A stretch of 64,000 nt of DNA from Endozoicomonas sp. OPT23 (GCF_009653635.1 NZ_PPFD01000002.1:248001-312000), one strand, 5' to 3'. Shown: positions 37,362 through 46,341, numbered from the stretch's first letter. The notes: generated from the letters alone by a model not told the origin. Numbers and translations are program-made.

Positions 37362-40140
37362 TTGGTTTGAAACGGCCCTTCACAAACTGTTTATAGGTTT
37401 CATGCTGCTTATCCATAAAGGTATCAAAAAGGCCTAGAGCTTTCAGGTAGTTCTCGTGGTTTGGCTGTTTATTGTGGGCTGCCAGTGCGTCCTTAAGCTC
37501 TGTAGTGAGCTTGTCATCGCCAATTTCTTTCAACTTGCTGTCCAACTCTTTAGATACGCAGCTTTCCGGGTTAGCCATATTCTTGAATAGATCTTTCATA
37601 CGACTCTGGTTGTGAGATTTGAACTCACTCCAATACTCAGGGTTATTACCCGCCGCAGACCAGCCATTATAACGGGTGAAGAAATAAGTCAGTGTATTGG
37701 TGCCAAGCCGCTCCCAGATATTATCCGTACCACTGATGGCAGCCTCCACTTTAGCTTTCAAACCAAGTCCCGGTGCAACGGGAATTGTGGCTTCGGGAGT
37801 GCCACCACCGATGCCTGTCTTGCCACTGGCTCGCATATACTGGACCCGCCAGCCCCCTTCAGACCAGATGAAATTAACTTCAAAGTTAGCTTTTCGGTAT
37901 GAGCCGTATGAGAAGTTGGATGGCAGCGAATCAACAAAGAATGAGCCACCGGCACCGCTGGCTTGAGGCAATGTCTTGAGGACGGCAGTTAATGCCTGTT
38001 GTGGGTTCGTACCCAGACCGGCACTAAAGTTAACGTTGAGATATTTGCCTTCAGTATCGGGATTAAAGTGATGACTGACATTACTCAGCCTAAAACCCGC
38101 ATCCACCTGCACTGGTCCCACTGTCACACTGAAGTTGCCACCGGCTTCAAGCTCTTTGCCTTCCGCTTTGGAAAAAGACGATAGATGTTTTCTAATGTGC
38201 TTACTTTCCTGCAACTGAATGCGTGGCTGGCTGTAATCCTGTTCAAATTTTCGTTGCAGGGCTTCAAACTGCAGGTCACGACTTTCAGCAGGGGGACCAT
38301 TCTTAAAACTGCCTGAATGGAGGTTGGCCATCGCCGCATGGGTATCCAGAACCGCGCGAAGATACTCACCACGGCCGTTGGCTCCTCTGCTTTTTTCCAA
38401 ACGATGTTTGAGGTCTTTAATGTCACCTTTCAGGTCACTGTCGCCAGAACCTTCCATTTGATTGACGATGGCGCAGTAGTGGTCGTATTCAGCATAGAGT
38501 GCAGCCATGGATTCCCGGAGCTGCTCTCTCTGGGTATCAACCATAATGGCTGCGACTTCTCTATCCCCAATGTCGATATCTGCCCGGTTGTATTCACCTT
38601 TGGCGAATGCAATATCGTTGCCCATCTTATCCAGCCATTGTTCGCCCTCTTTGCCTTCCAGCCACTGACTGTTGTTTTGCATAGAGAAGTATTTGGCCGG
38701 TTCGTATTCCAGGTGTTCCGGGTCAGCCTTTAACGTCTCCAGCCAGCCATGTTTCTGGTAATAGTCGGATCGGGTATTGGCGACATGAAACTCACCTCTC
38801 AACATGCCTTCCAGTGCTGAGCCAGACAATGAGCCTTTAATACTAGTGCTTCTGGAGTCGAGGTATTTCTTTTCAGGTGCAGCTGGCAAAGTCAGCTTCT
38901 GGCTGGCGGGCAATGTGCCGTTGGCCTGAAGCATGGTTTGCAGGCGTGTAAGGTCTGCTTTAGCCAACTGGCCGGTTTTATCCGCCTTGGAAGCGCTATG
39001 AGCACCTTTTGCTGAATGTATACGGCTTTTTATTGCCGTAAGCTTCTTCTCAAGTAACAGCGGCAACATGTCGTTGGCGTGATGATCAACGTAGCTTTCA
39101 AGGCTTCTAAACATCTTGCCGCTTTTGACGGTGCCGGTGACGGCGGCATCTCCCCGTACAGTAGCGTTGTTACCAGCAGAGAGATTCAGTGTGGCGGAGA
39201 AAGAGTGATCGTCGGTGATCTGAGCCGAGTCCAGAGATTTGGCGTTAAACTTATACTCTACCTTTATCGCTGCACCCAGTGCATCCATACCGAAGGCTGA
39301 TGCGGCAAGGCCCAGTTCAAAAGCGACTGCGACCTCTCTTTCTGTGCCAGCTCGGTTGAGGTGATTGAGTTTGACCAGTAACTGCTGTTTAAACTCGTTT
39401 TTGATTTCTGCCAGAGCCTGTGATTTAAGCTGAGTTTGTAGAAGTTTCGCAACGTCATGGTCAGCCTCTGGCAGGTGCGGTAACATCTGTTCAAGCAGTT
39501 TATGGCATTGACCACATTGATCTTTGGGGGAGAGAGAACCCAGTTCGGACATTTTTTTATCAATATCACTGGCAAGGGACACCAGCTCAGGGTTGCTGGC
39601 TGCCTTGTCATGAATCTGAGCGGCAAAGTTCTTGAGATTGGTGCGTGTTAATTTGCCGAGCTGATCACTATTACTGAGATCAACAGCACTGGTTAGCTGA
39701 CCATCAATATGCCATTTAAGGTTTTCCACGGTGCTGCCCTTGTGGTGGAGTTCACGCAGCCCCGGCAGCACCGCCTCTAGTTGATCAATTTGTTTCTGAG
39801 GCAGTGGTTGGTCAGAATCGATCATTTTCTTAATCGCATCGTTCTGCACCAGTACGTCGAGCAGAGCTTTATTTTGGACTTCCTGCTGAGGCGCATGCTT
39901 TTCCAAAAGAGCGGTTAACTGGTGTCGAGCCGAGAGCTGAGCCGCAGTTCGACTGTTCAAACGGGTTGAAAGTTCAGGCCCAGTATCAAGTTCTTCAGTG
40001 CCTGCAGAGCGCACAGCCGCAACCTGTCGACCAGCAAAGGCCTGGCCGGTTTGTTCGACAGCTGTTGAATTGTTGAGGTCTGGGCCAGGTAAGGCTCCCG
40101 ACTGATTGATTCCGTCCATGCTGCTGACTATGACTGACAT
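37357..40140 (-). CDS. Large orphan protein B (paralogue of 34381-37149)
   Basis: This 927-residue protein aligns end to end with orphan protein A. The most conserved blocks are STVENLKWHI, HLNRAGTEREVAVAFELGLAA, SYVDHHANDMLPLLLEKK, LSGSALEGMLRGEFHV, YYQKHGWLETLKADP, YAEYDHYC, FKNGPPAE and TLTYFFTRYNGWSAAGNNP. Such strong constraint across a duplication argues that both copies were selected. The longest frame starts at 40140; the ATG at 40119 matches the only usable start of copy A and may be the real one. There is no signal peptide. It is divergent from the Tim44-like gene. No known family is recognised. Confidence 0.85.
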   Translation of the reverse strand: MSVIVSSMDGINQSGALPGPDLNNSTAVEQTGQAFAGRQVAAVRSAGTEELDTGPELSTRLNSRTAAQLSARHQLTALLEKHAPQQEVQNKALLDVLVQNDAIKKMIDSDQPLPQKQIDQLEAVLPGLRELHHKGSTVENLKWHIDGQLTSAVDLSNSDQLGKLTRTNLKNFAAQIHDKAASNPELVSLASDIDKKMSELGSLSPKDQCGQCHKLLEQMLPHLPEADHDVAKLLQTQLKSQALAEIKNEFKQQLLVKLNHLNRAGTEREVAVAFELGLAASAFGMDALGAAIKVEYKFNAKSLDSAQITDDHSFSATLNLSAGNNATVRGDAAVTGTVKSGKMFRSLESYVDHHANDMLPLLLEKKLTAIKSRIHSAKGAHSASKADKTGQLAKADLTRLQTMLQANGTLPASQKLTLPAAPEKKYLDSRSTSIKGSLSGSALEGMLRGEFHVANTRSDYYQKHGWLETLKADPEHLEYEPAKYFSMQNNSQWLEGKEGEQWLDKMGNDIAFAKGEYNRADIDIGDREVAAIMVDTQREQLRESMAALYAEYDHYCAIVNQMEGSGDSDLKGDIKDLKHRLEKSRGANGRGEYLRAVLDTHAAMANLHSGSFKNGPPAESRDLQFEALQRKFEQDYSQPRIQLQESKHIRKHLSSFSKAEGKELEAGGNFSVTVGPVQVDAGFRLSNVSHHFNPDTEGKYLNVNFSAGLGTNPQQALTAVLKTLPQASGAGGSFFVDSLPSNFSYGSYRKANFEVNFIWSEGGWRVQYMRASGKTGIGGGTPEATIPVAPGLGLKAKVEAAISGTDNIWERLGTNTLTYFFTRYNGWSAAGNNPEYWSEFKSHNQSRMKDLFKNMANPESCVSKELDSKLKEIGDDKLTTELKDALAAHNKQPNHENYLKALGLFDTFMDKQHETYKQFVKGRFKPT

Positions 40141-40270
40141 TAATCTATTTTTCGGCTGATTGGTGCAGCAGCTTATTTCAAGTTTTCAGTAAATTTTCCT
40201 GAAGATTGCTTGAATTCTTCCGTCATGCCCATAGGATGAGCATTCTTATTATAAAGAGATTGATTGACCT

Positions 40271-41179
40271 ATGATTAAGCGTTTTGCTTCTCTGCTAGCC
40301 ATTTTCATGGCTTTCAGTTTTGCCTTTAACCCCTCTATGGCGGAAGCCAAGAAATTTGGTGGTGGCAAAAGCTTCGGCAAGTCCTTCAAAACTGCTCCAA
40401 AGCAGCCTGCAGCAGCGCCTCTGGCGGGTAAGCAGCAGGCTGCTAAACCTGGCTCGAACAAGAAAGGCATGCTGGGTGGCCTGATGGGCGGTCTGCTGGC
40501 TGGTGGCTTGATTGCAGCTCTGTTAAGCGGCGGCTTTGATGGTTTTGATGGCCTGCAGATGATGGATATGCTGATGATGGCTGGCCTGGCCTTCGTTCTG
40601 TTCAAAGTCTTCAAGAGTATGGCTCAGAAGCGCGCCATGGCAGCAGCCCACGGGCCAATGGCCGGTCATGGTCAGCAACAGAACCCTATGCAGCAGGCAT
40701 TTAGCCAGCAGAATGATGCCGTTCAGCAACGCCAGAATATGGGCTTTGATGCCGTTCAGTCGCCAGCGCAACCTGCCGGCTTTGGTGCCAGTGATGTACC
40801 AATGAACCTGCCTGCCGGTTTTGATATGAACGGCTTTATGAACGGTGCCCGCGATCATTACCGTACATTGCAGGAAGCCTGGAACACAGGCGATCTGGAG
40901 AAGATGCGTGAATACGTTGCGCCGGAATTGTTTGCCGAACTGAAAGCGGAGAGAGCAACACTGTCAGGTGAACAGCACACTGAGGTGATGTTTGTTGATG
41001 CTGAAATGGGACGTGCCGATCACAATGCCCAATTGGCTGAGATCAGTGTACGTTTCACTGGGAAGTATCGTGATACCGTTGAAGGTGTGGAAGAAGATAT
41101 CAAGGATATCTGGCATCTGCAGCGTGATCTGACGCAAGCCAATGCGCCATGGTTAATCGTTGGCATTGAAGAAGCTTAA
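40271..41179 (+). CDS. Tim44-like domain protein, exported or membrane-bound
   Basis: This 302-residue protein has an N-terminal signal sequence (MIKRFASLLAIFMAFSFAFNPSMAEA) and a Lys/Gly/Pro/Ala-rich stretch. A Gly-rich hydrophobic segment (GMLGGLMGGLLAGGLIAALLSGG) and a Met-rich helix (~residues 97-118) follow. The C-terminal Tim44-like domain (~190-302: ARDHYRTLQEAWNTGDLEKMREYVAPELFAELKAE...) resembles the mitochondrial import domain. Bacterial members are of unclear function. Its 5' end was copied in the tandem duplication; this is the intact copy. A strong terminator follows. Confidence 0.88.
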   Translation: MIKRFASLLAIFMAFSFAFNPSMAEAKKFGGGKSFGKSFKTAPKQPAAAPLAGKQQAAKPGSNKKGMLGGLMGGLLAGGLIAALLSGGFDGFDGLQMMDMLMMAGLAFVLFKVFKSMAQKRAMAAAHGPMAGHGQQQNPMQQAFSQQNDAVQQRQNMGFDAVQSPAQPAGFGASDVPMNLPAGFDMNGFMNGARDHYRTLQEAWNTGDLEKMREYVAPELFAELKAERATLSGEQHTEVMFVDAEMGRADHNAQLAEISVRFTGKYRDTVEGVEEDIKDIWHLQRDLTQANAPWLIVGIEEA

Positions 41180-41192
41180 TAGTCATAATCAG

Positions 41193-41223
41193 ACGAGAAG
41201 AAGAGTTTGGCTCTTTTTCTCGT
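41193..41223. terminator. Bidirectional terminator
   Basis: ACGAGAAGAAGAG (41193-41205), loop TTTGG, CTCTTTTTCTCGT (41211-41223): a 13-bp stem with one G-T pair, between the convergent Tim44-like and PI-PLC-like genes. Confidence 0.75.
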
Positions 41224-41243
41224 TGCTTCAATACTCTCTCCAG

Positions 41244-42515
41244 TTATAACTCCATACTCGCTCTCATAGTTCGAATATCCTGATGTATTTCAGGAAAAGT
41301 TTCCTCCAGTTGCTTGTTAGTCATACCCAGTGTGTTCAGCGCCAGGCAGGACAGAAACACCTGATCGTAGTTATGGTGGCCAACATAGTCCTGCAGAAGG
41401 ATATTCGGCCTGAACTGTTTGTCGTTATGCCAGTGGCGGAGTGTTTCAGGAATAACTTTACTGACGGATCTAGCCTGACTTTTCAAGTTTCTCAAACCAC
41501 CACTGAAGAGTCGGATGGGCTTAACATTGGTTTGCATTTGTAGAATATGGATCTTGCCTCTCTGCTCGTCTTCATGCTCAAGAAATTCGGATAACCTGGC
41601 TTCATTGTGGCTGAGCATCTCTTCAGCTACAGGAGTATTTGCCCAGCTTTCCACCACATTCTGCTGGTGTACCCAGGCATATCCGTTCAGTTCTTCTTGA
41701 CTGAAACCATCAGGCAGATCTTGATTACTGACAGTGACCAGTAAGTTTTTACCTGATGCCTGAATATCAGCGAAGGAAATATCACCAGGATTGATAGCCC
41801 TGCCATTTTTATGAGTACTGTGTGAGCGAGAGCCCAACTTCTGATGAAAGTGGTCAACCAGAAAAGTTTTTGCCTGTTGTTTACTCAGACCAGAGAACTG
41901 GAGTTTAACAACAACAGCTTCCTTCTGGTGTTCTTCCAGAAACTTACCCAGTGGCTCTATAACTTCTGTGTCAGCAGAAGACCCCTTAACAATACCATGA
42001 TGGACAATGTACTCGCCTTTGGAGTTCATACAGACTCTTATATCAAGGTAGCGCGCACCAGCTTCCAGTTGCTTTCCCACGTCGACTGATTGAGCAATAC
42101 CAAGAGGTTTGAACAACCATGGTCTGTTCAGGTTACTGCTGGCAGAATCATGGCTGCCGACCATAGTGCAGTCCATAACTTTGCATGAGCTTCTTGTTCC
42201 TGTGTACAGGCGCTCCATCCAGTTTTCAGCTTCATGAAAAGGAATGCTGAACCTGCTCGGTTCAGTGGTTAACCAGGTGAATGGCCAGGTGAATAACTTG
42301 ATTAAACGGTGTTTGATTCTCGCACCCAGCGAGGGTCGGCCAGTGTGAGTATTTTGGAGTTGTATCTCGAAAGGCCTGTTACTGTTCTGTTTTTCGATTT
42401 TTCTGGTTGCAGAAAAACCGGTTTCTGGTTTCTCTGAAGAAACAGTGGAGGGTGATGCCTGTCTGGGTTTATTGCCGTTATTCGGACCTGAAATGCTCAT
42501 GGCGTACTTGATCAT
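41244..42515 (-). CDS. PI-PLC X-domain protein (phosphatidylinositol phospholipase C-like)
   Basis: This 423-residue protein has a PI-PLC X domain from about residue 110. The two catalytic His are H122 in VGSHDSAS and H172 in YIVHHGIV, 50 residues apart as in Bacillus PI-PLC (H32/H82). LDIRVCMNSKGEY supplies the conserved Asp-Arg. About 105 polar, Ser/Pro/Asn-rich residues precede the domain and no signal peptide is seen. A non-Sec secreted effector that acts on host phosphoinositides is possible. The start may be the internal MSISG. It is convergent with the Tim44-like gene, near the orphan pair. Confidence 0.82.
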   Translation of the reverse strand: MIKYAMSISGPNNGNKPRQASPSTVSSEKPETGFSATRKIEKQNSNRPFEIQLQNTHTGRPSLGARIKHRLIKLFTWPFTWLTTEPSRFSIPFHEAENWMERLYTGTRSSCKVMDCTMVGSHDSASSNLNRPWLFKPLGIAQSVDVGKQLEAGARYLDIRVCMNSKGEYIVHHGIVKGSSADTEVIEPLGKFLEEHQKEAVVVKLQFSGLSKQQAKTFLVDHFHQKLGSRSHSTHKNGRAINPGDISFADIQASGKNLLVTVSNQDLPDGFSQEELNGYAWVHQQNVVESWANTPVAEEMLSHNEARLSEFLEHEDEQRGKIHILQMQTNVKPIRLFSGGLRNLKSQARSVSKVIPETLRHWHNDKQFRPNILLQDYVGHHNYDQVFLSCLALNTLGMTNKQLEETFPEIHQDIRTMRASMEL

Positions 42516-42643
42516 TTAGCTATTAATCTGCTATCGACAGGCTGTGTAGAGGAATGAGAGGAGACGCTGGTTCCTTACCTGCAAACGACCTGAGGGCTTA
42601 TGAGGTATGAGTCCACAGGCAAGGAAAAATGCTCAGACTTGAA

Positions 42644-43438
42644 TCAGGAGGCCATCAGAATTTCATATTGTTTAGTCAGCTCCTGCATCTTCTTCAAAAT
42701 AGACTCGGTTGTGACCGAGATTACCGTTGGCATAAAACGGCCATCCTTATACTGAACAAAACCGGATTTGGAGAAATTCCACTGAGCTTTTACTTTGGTC
42801 AACAGACGTTTAATTTCAGCGGTGTTGTCTGAATACTGATCAAGCTCACTTAACGATTCTTCAAACAGGTTAATAGCATCGTCAAAGCCTTTGTCATAAT
42901 CACCACCTTCCACATTCCAGGACAGAGCCTGATAGTACATGGCAATTTTCTGGCTGAGTGCTCGCTGACGACCGGAAATGTTAACCAGTCGGGCGGAATG
43001 AATGGCTGAATACTTTTCTATCTCGGTTACCAGATCATTACTGGCATTAAACACTTCCAGTGACTTATTGATCATTGGAGCGGCTTCAGCTTTGGTCGGA
43101 ACCTGTATAGCCATCAAGCGATATTCATTCCAGACTTTCTCAACAGCACCAAGGCGTGCCTTAATCTCCGGCGTTGGAGCGTACTCAGATAGTTCATTGA
43201 AGTTACTTTCAAACTGACCGACGCTGCTGTCCAGTTGGCCTTGTGCCTGCTCAACATTTACGCCTGCACCAATCATCAGATAGCTCTTGGCAATACGCTG
43301 AGACAGCATTCGCTGGAGGCCAGAAATGTTAACAGCTTCTGCATTATTCAGGGCAGCCATGCTCTGGCTGGAAAAAATTAGAAAGCTGCTGATGAAAAAC
43401 GCTGAAAATAATTGATAAAAACGACGGGAGGATTTCAT
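42644..43438 (-). CDS. Stand-alone PilJ-N sensor domain protein
   Basis: This protein of about 264 residues has a signal or anchor sequence (FYQLFSAFFISSFLIFSSQSMA). It holds two copies of the PilJ-N (type IV pili methyl-accepting chemotaxis transducer N-terminal) motif: AVNISGLQRMLSQRIAKSYL at ~39-58 and LVNISGRQRALSQKIAMYYQ at ~153-172. These four-helix ligand-sensing modules usually belong to chemoreceptors or nitrate sensors; here no signalling domain follows. ATG at 43438 is chosen; a GTG three codons upstream is possible. It is periplasmic, with the partner unknown. Confidence 0.85.
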   Translation of the reverse strand: MKSSRRFYQLFSAFFISSFLIFSSQSMAALNNAEAVNISGLQRMLSQRIAKSYLMIGAGVNVEQAQGQLDSSVGQFESNFNELSEYAPTPEIKARLGAVEKVWNEYRLMAIQVPTKAEAAPMINKSLEVFNASNDLVTEIEKYSAIHSARLVNISGRQRALSQKIAMYYQALSWNVEGGDYDKGFDDAINLFEESLSELDQYSDNTAEIKRLLTKVKAQWNFSKSGFVQYKDGRFMPTVISVTTESILKKMQELTKQYEILMAS

Positions 43439-43674
43439 TCTATGCACTGTAATTGTTCGCTCTATGCACTATTGTTGCACCATGGTTGAGCCAACTCTTC
43501 TTTTTCCCTAAAAAAGAGTGGAAGTAGAGGGGATACAGCAAATATTGCGCCAGTATAAATAATGCTCAATTCCCCTGAAGCGGAACAATATCATATGCAA
43601 AATGAGTAGTTACATTACCCTAAGTAGATATACGATAAAAATAATTAGCTTATGCTTCGAACAACTCTCATTCA

Positions 43675-44253
43675 TTATGATTGATAAGACGGGCAGCTTA
43701 TCAAATGGTCATCCACCATCCCCATGGCTTGCATATAGGCATAACAAATTGTACTGCCGACAAACTTGAAACCACGCTTTTTCAGATCTTTGCTCATGGC
43801 GTCGGATTCAGGTGTTGTGACGGGAACGTCGGACATAGATTGCCACTGATTGCGAATAGGCTCGTCGCCAACAAACGACCAGATGTATTCATCAAAACTG
43901 CCGAACTCTTTCTGTATTTTGATAAATGCCTTGGCGTTGGTGATGGCACTGTTGACTTTCAGGCGGTTACGAATGATACCCTCGTCCTGAAGCAGTCGTT
44001 CAATGTCGTCTTCGCTAAACTTGGCGACTTTTTTGACATCAAAACCAGCAAAGGCTTTTCGAAAACCTTCACGCCTTTTAAGAATGGTGATCCAGCTCAG
44101 TCCAGCCTGAGCGCCTTCCAGAATCAGAAACTCAAACAGTTTCTGATCGTCGTGACAGGGAACGCCCCACTCTTCATCATGGTACTGGATGTAAAGTGGG
44201 TCATCAGTACACCAGGAACATCGATTAGTGGTCAAACTTGCGGTCAAAAGCAT
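43675..44253 (-). CDS. tag: DNA-3-methyladenine glycosylase I
   Basis: This 192-residue base-excision repair enzyme is specific for 3-methyladenine. N-terminal RCSWCTDDPLYIQYHDEEWGVP contains the zinc-binding Cys and conserved Trp/His. FEFLILEGAQAGLSWITILKRR is the family signature, and GFKFVGSTICYAYMQAMGMVDDHLISC near the end supplies the remaining zinc ligands. It is cytoplasmic. The upstream region carries two sites of the TGTGTC-type motif. Confidence 0.96.
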   Translation of the reverse strand: MLLTASLTTNRCSWCTDDPLYIQYHDEEWGVPCHDDQKLFEFLILEGAQAGLSWITILKRREGFRKAFAGFDVKKVAKFSEDDIERLLQDEGIIRNRLKVNSAITNAKAFIKIQKEFGSFDEYIWSFVGDEPIRNQWQSMSDVPVTTPESDAMSKDLKKRGFKFVGSTICYAYMQAMGMVDDHLISCPSYQS

Positions 44254-44290
44254 GACTCCTTTCAGAATCGCAGTGCTGAGTAGTTAAGTG

Positions 44291-44338
44291 CCCGGACACA
44301 TGAGTTCATATGTTATTCGGCTACGTGAGTCTGCACAC
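44291..44338. repeat. Two TGTGTC-type motifs upstream of tag
   Basis: CCCGGACACATGAG (44291-44304) and GTGAGTCTGCACAC (44325-44338). Read on the minus strand these are CATGTGTCCGGGCACTTAAC and GTGTGCAGACTCAC. The first matches CATGTGTGTCCACATACTTAAC at 31399; the second matches GTGTCTGCACA at 13084. Confidence 0.45.
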
Positions 44339-44429
44339 TAGAGGTTGTTGAAGTAGCAATAGCTACTGGCAAACATTAGCAATTCCATTGAACGAAGTCA
44401 TGTCTCTCTTGACCTGATGCTGACCCGTA

Positions 44430-45656
44430 TCAGGCTCTGCGCTTTTTGAAGGCAAATCGACCTATACTGGCGACAGTATGAAAGAGCACACTCCAGCCGG
44501 ACAAATTCTCGTTTGGTAGCTTTCCTTTACCGAGACGAGCCAGTTGTGCTTCGTACCAGTTCAGGTCCAGCATACCTATCTGATCCAGAATGGCTGAGCC
44601 GGTCGAACGAATATTGACCTCGATCTTATAGTTTGAGTCATTCATGGCTTTCAGAGGCAGGGATGGTTCAACGGTCATTGGTCGAGCAATGCCAATCAAA
44701 TCGGTAGCGCCTTCAGACAAAGCGGAACTCATGGCTTTTGAAGAACGGAATCCGCCGGTAACAGCAAGCGTTGTACCTGATACCTGTCGTACCTTCTCTG
44801 CGTACTCAAGAAAATAGGCTTCACGCTTTTTAGTACCTTCCTTAATACCAACCCCCATCATTGCCGCCGCTTCATAAGTGCCGCCAGACACTTCAATCAG
44901 ATTAATACCTGCATCGGTTAGCACTTTAACAACAGCCATGGAGTCTTCTTCGGAAAAACCATCTTTCAAAAAGTCTGCAGAGTTCAGCTTGATACCAACC
45001 GGGTAATCATCGCCGACTTCAGCCCTGACGGCCTTGTAAACTTCCAGAACAAAACGACGGCGGTTTTCTGGATTACCACCCCACTGGTCATCCCGTTGAT
45101 TATGACGAGGGGAAAGAAACTGATTCACCAGATAGCCGTGGGCAGAATGAATTTGAACACCATTAAATCCACACTCCTTGGCCAATCGGGCAGAAGTGGC
45201 AAAAGCCTGAATAGTTTTCAGGATATCAAATTCGGTCATGGCTCTGGGTGCCTTGAACCCTTTACCCAGGTCACCTTCGAAAGGAATAGCTGATGGTGCA
45301 ACAGGTTCGCTGCTGATAAAGGAAGGCACTTGTTTGCCGGGATGGTTGAGCTGAACCCAGAGTTGTGTGTTGTTCTTTGTGCCCTGTCTGGCCCACTGCC
45401 GATATTTATCCAAATCACTCTGTTCATCTAGAACACAGTTCTTAGGTTCAGCAATGGCAGTACGATCGATCATTAAATTACCGGTCACACAAATAGCAGA
45501 ACCACCTTCGGCCCATGTTTCGTAGAGTTTGAACAGCGATTCAGTGGGATTATGATCATCATCAGCCAGCTGCTCACTCATGGCCGATTTATAAAAACGG
45601 TTTTTAAGAGTGACGGTATTCGTCAAACTCAGTGTGCTGTTCAGCTCGACCGACAT
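44430..45656 (-). CDS. NADH:flavin oxidoreductase (old yellow enzyme family)
   Basis: This 408-residue FMN-dependent TIM-barrel protein has N-terminal LKNRFYKSAMSEQLAD (phosphate/FMN-binding strand). FNGVQIHSAHGYLVNQFLSPRHNQRDDQWGG carries the HxxH-type substrate-binding pair and RRDD-type motif typical of OYE/2,4-dienoyl-CoA reductase-like enzymes. No C-terminal iron-sulfur domain is present. It probably reduces activated alkenes or quinones; the physiological substrate is unknown. A short palindrome ATAGATGAGTCTAT (45695-45708) lies upstream and could be an operator. Confidence 0.9.
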   Translation of the reverse strand: MSVELNSTLSLTNTVTLKNRFYKSAMSEQLADDDHNPTESLFKLYETWAEGGSAICVTGNLMIDRTAIAEPKNCVLDEQSDLDKYRQWARQGTKNNTQLWVQLNHPGKQVPSFISSEPVAPSAIPFEGDLGKGFKAPRAMTEFDILKTIQAFATSARLAKECGFNGVQIHSAHGYLVNQFLSPRHNQRDDQWGGNPENRRRFVLEVYKAVRAEVGDDYPVGIKLNSADFLKDGFSEEDSMAVVKVLTDAGINLIEVSGGTYEAAAMMGVGIKEGTKKREAYFLEYAEKVRQVSGTTLAVTGGFRSSKAMSSALSEGATDLIGIARPMTVEPSLPLKAMNDSNYKIEVNIRSTGSAILDQIGMLDLNWYEAQLARLGKGKLPNENLSGWSVLFHTVASIGRFAFKKRRA

Positions 45657-45835
45657 GATTAATATCCTGTTGTTATTATTTTCTATAAATCTGTATAGAT
45701 GAGTCTATGCGAAGAGCTTGTACCATGGCCTAGCCCATTTTGGCTAATAGGTAAGATGTGGGGATAAATTTCTGTCAGTTTTTAAGCAGGGCAGTTATCC
45801 TGTAGGTTCATTCATTCCAGAGATTTTCAAACGAA

Positions 45836-46315
45836 ATGAAAATTACTGACAAAAAAGTCGCTCTTATCCATTACACCCTGAAAAATGCGGGTGGTGAAGT
45901 ACTGGATAGCTCCGAAGGACATGAGCCTCTGGCTTATCTGCACGGCGCTGGCAACATCATTGTTGGCCTGGAGAGTGCCCTGGAAGGCAAAGCGGCTGGT
46001 GACAAACTGGAAGTTTCTGTAGAAGCTGCAGAAGCCTACGGCGAGTATGACGAAAGTCTGGTACAGCCAGTTCCGAGCAGCCAGTTTGGTGAGCACGAAG
46101 TTGAAGTGGGTCTGCAGTTCCACGCTGATACTGCTATTGGACCACGTGTTGTAACCGTTACCGCTATTGATGGTGACGACGTAATTATTGATGCTAACCA
46201 TTCACTGGCTGGTGAAGATCTGCATTTTGCCGTTGAAGTGGTTGAAGTGCGTGAACCTTCTGCTGAAGAACTGGACCACGGTCATGTTCATGGACCTGGT
46301 GGTCACGAGCACTGA
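45836..46315 (+). CDS. SlyD-like FKBP-type peptidyl-prolyl isomerase
   Basis: This 159-residue cytoplasmic isomerase/chaperone has an FKBP fold interrupted by the insert-in-flap domain. Blocks VALIHYTLKNAGGEVLDSSEGHEPLAYLHGAGNIIVGLESALEG and AYGEYDESLVQPVPSSQFG are characteristic. The C-terminus HGHVHGPGGHEH is a short His-rich, metal-binding tail as in SlyD, where it delivers nickel, although shorter and without Cys. It is a single gene with a terminator. Confidence 0.92.
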   Translation: MKITDKKVALIHYTLKNAGGEVLDSSEGHEPLAYLHGAGNIIVGLESALEGKAAGDKLEVSVEAAEAYGEYDESLVQPVPSSQFGEHEVEVGLQFHADTAIGPRVVTVTAIDGDDVIIDANHSLAGEDLHFAVEVVEVREPSAEELDHGHVHGPGGHEH

Positions 46316-46341
46316 GTGGCCAGGTAGAAAACCTGATACAA

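Larger units (their letters stand above)
34312..40287. repeat. 3-kb tandem duplication containing two orphan genes
   Basis: Unit 1 runs from about 34312 to 37316 and unit 2 from about 37317 to 40287. Each begins with a copy of the ybaK 3' end (GATCTTATTACGCTGACC, identical for 23 bases) and ends with a copy of the tim44-like gene start (ATGATTAA.CG.TTTTG). Between lie a large gene and a conserved upstream region with shared CCTGAAGATTGCTTGAA and ATGCCCATAGGATGA blocks. The junction near 37316 joins the fossil gene start directly to the fossil ybaK end. This is a direct tandem duplication, since diverged to roughly 70% protein identity by eye. Confidence 0.9.

Noticed and set aside
42571-42626. 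TTCCTTACCTG/CAGGCAAGGAA inverted repeat downstream of the PilJ-N gene as a third branched element
   Set aside because: One arm resembles the outer stem of the 63636 element, but the interior lacks the CATGGATG hairpin and the loop is unstructured; coincidence or a weak terminator is likelier.
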